NCBI RefSeq assembly: GCF_001570585.1 | Contig: NZ_BBXF01000003.1 | Coordinates: forward strand, 965,353 to 1,029,352 | Source of the DNA: Herbidospora daliensis | Lineage (GTDB): Bacteria; Actinomycetota; Actinomycetes; Streptosporangiales; Streptosporangiaceae | Length of the DNA stretch: 64,000 nucleotides | Direction of reading: 5' to 3' | Shown: piece after piece, positions 63,654 through 64,000 of the stretch | Layout of the letters: the number at the start of each line of letters is the position of its first letter | Numbering within the stretch: position 1 is the stretch's first letter | The notes under the pieces: model-generated | Databases searched by the model: none | What the model saw: the letters and a program-made list of their open reading frames with translations, nothing else | Told to the model about the DNA's origin: nothing | Translations under genes and position numbers: made by a program

Positions 63654-64000
63654 GTGTCGTGGTCCTCCCTCGAGCTCGTCCTTGGGCGTGTCTTTCAGTT
63701 CCTGGTCCTGCTGGTCGCGGTGACCGGGCCAAAGCAGCCGAGATCGTGGTGCTTCGTCATCAGATCGCCGTACTGCGCCGTCAGGTGAACCGTCCCGATC
63801 TTCAACCTGGAGATCGGGTCGTGCTCGCGGCCTTGTCGCGGCTGCTTCCCCGCGCGTCGTGGAATGTCTTCTTCGTCACCCCCGCGACCTTGCTGCGCTG
63901 GCATCGCGCCCTGGTGTCACGCCGGTGGACCTCGCCGTCCAAATGCCCGGGTCGTCCCTCCACGCGCGCGGACAGCCGGGAAGCGGTGTTGCGCCTGGTT
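63654..64000 (+). pseudogene. Frameshifted transposase 5' part, runs off the window
   Basis: From GTG 63654 one frame reads SWSSLELVLGRVFQFLVLLV, then the matching frame shifts by one base near 63717 and continues RGDRAKAAEIVVLRHQIAVLRRQVNRP and RASWNVFFVTPATLLRWHRAL, a classic N-terminus of integrase-type IS transposases (VLRHQLAVLRRQ; TLLRWHRxLV). The frame remains open to the last base. The frameshift (one base apparently lost) suggests an inactive copy unless it is programmed. Confidence 0.65.

Overview
The window is very GC-rich, compactly packed DNA with many GTG starts, 4-bp ATGA overlaps between operon genes, and gene families typical of filamentous actinomycetes: a LAL-type LuxR regulator, ScbR/ArpA-like TetR, IclR, PucR, LacI and HxlR regulators, a family 2B encapsulin, WD40 STAND ATPases, a DUF3152 protease and HAAT-type ABC transporters. 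It reads as chromosome from a Streptosporangiaceae-like actinomycete (inference from gene content; no rRNA or other marker is present).

Layout. 1-10.5 kb: DUF421 and RibD-like genes, a GNAT, an FMN reductase/LLM monooxygenase pair, a HAD hydrolase, phosphoglucomutase, and a three-subunit molybdenum hydroxylase operon (large, FAD, Fe-S). 10.5-19 kb: a truncated histidine phosphatase behind a GAF-like membrane protein, an acetyl xylan esterase-like hydrolase, a TetR regulator with a clear 20-bp operator in front of an acyl-CoA dehydrogenase/SDR pair, an MFS transporter whose start is interrupted by a TGA, a GNAT, a sigma-like/zinc-finger/TM protein, a hemerythrin and a thiamine-binding protein. 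19-31 kb: a 1900-residue TIR / degenerate metallophosphatase / NACHT / pentapeptide / WD40 protein, followed by a permease, a 2H phosphoesterase, a cupin + membrane-protein pair, a broken phosphotransferase, a D-amino-acid oxidase-like enzyme, a lipoprotein and a TSUP permease.

31.6-35.5 kb holds the most notable unit: two family 2B encapsulin shell genes and a polyprenyl diphosphate synthase in one minus-strand operon. It has a recognisable promoter, a hairpin between the two shell genes, a 4-bp overlap between the second shell and the synthase, and a strong bidirectional terminator at its end. A GBL-receptor-like TetR gene is divergent. This is most simply read as a two-shell nanocompartment packaging an isoprenoid synthase.

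35.7-55 kb: IclR and a truncated AMP-ligase-like gene, a LAL regulator divergent from a five-gene branched-chain-amino-acid-type (HAAT) ABC operon, a small Cys-containing protein, a CHAT-STAND-TPR protein with a degenerate protease motif, then a second complete HAAT operon on the opposite strand with a divergent PucR regulator. 55-60.9 kb: a LacI regulator with a perfect operator palindrome, a GDSL esterase, a DUF3152 protease, a membrane-anchored CHAP protein, and an HxlR/quinone-oxidoreductase pair. The last 3 kb is an ABC-F gene flanked by two related transposase-end relics and then a frameshifted transposase running off the edge, so this end is a mobile-element scar zone.
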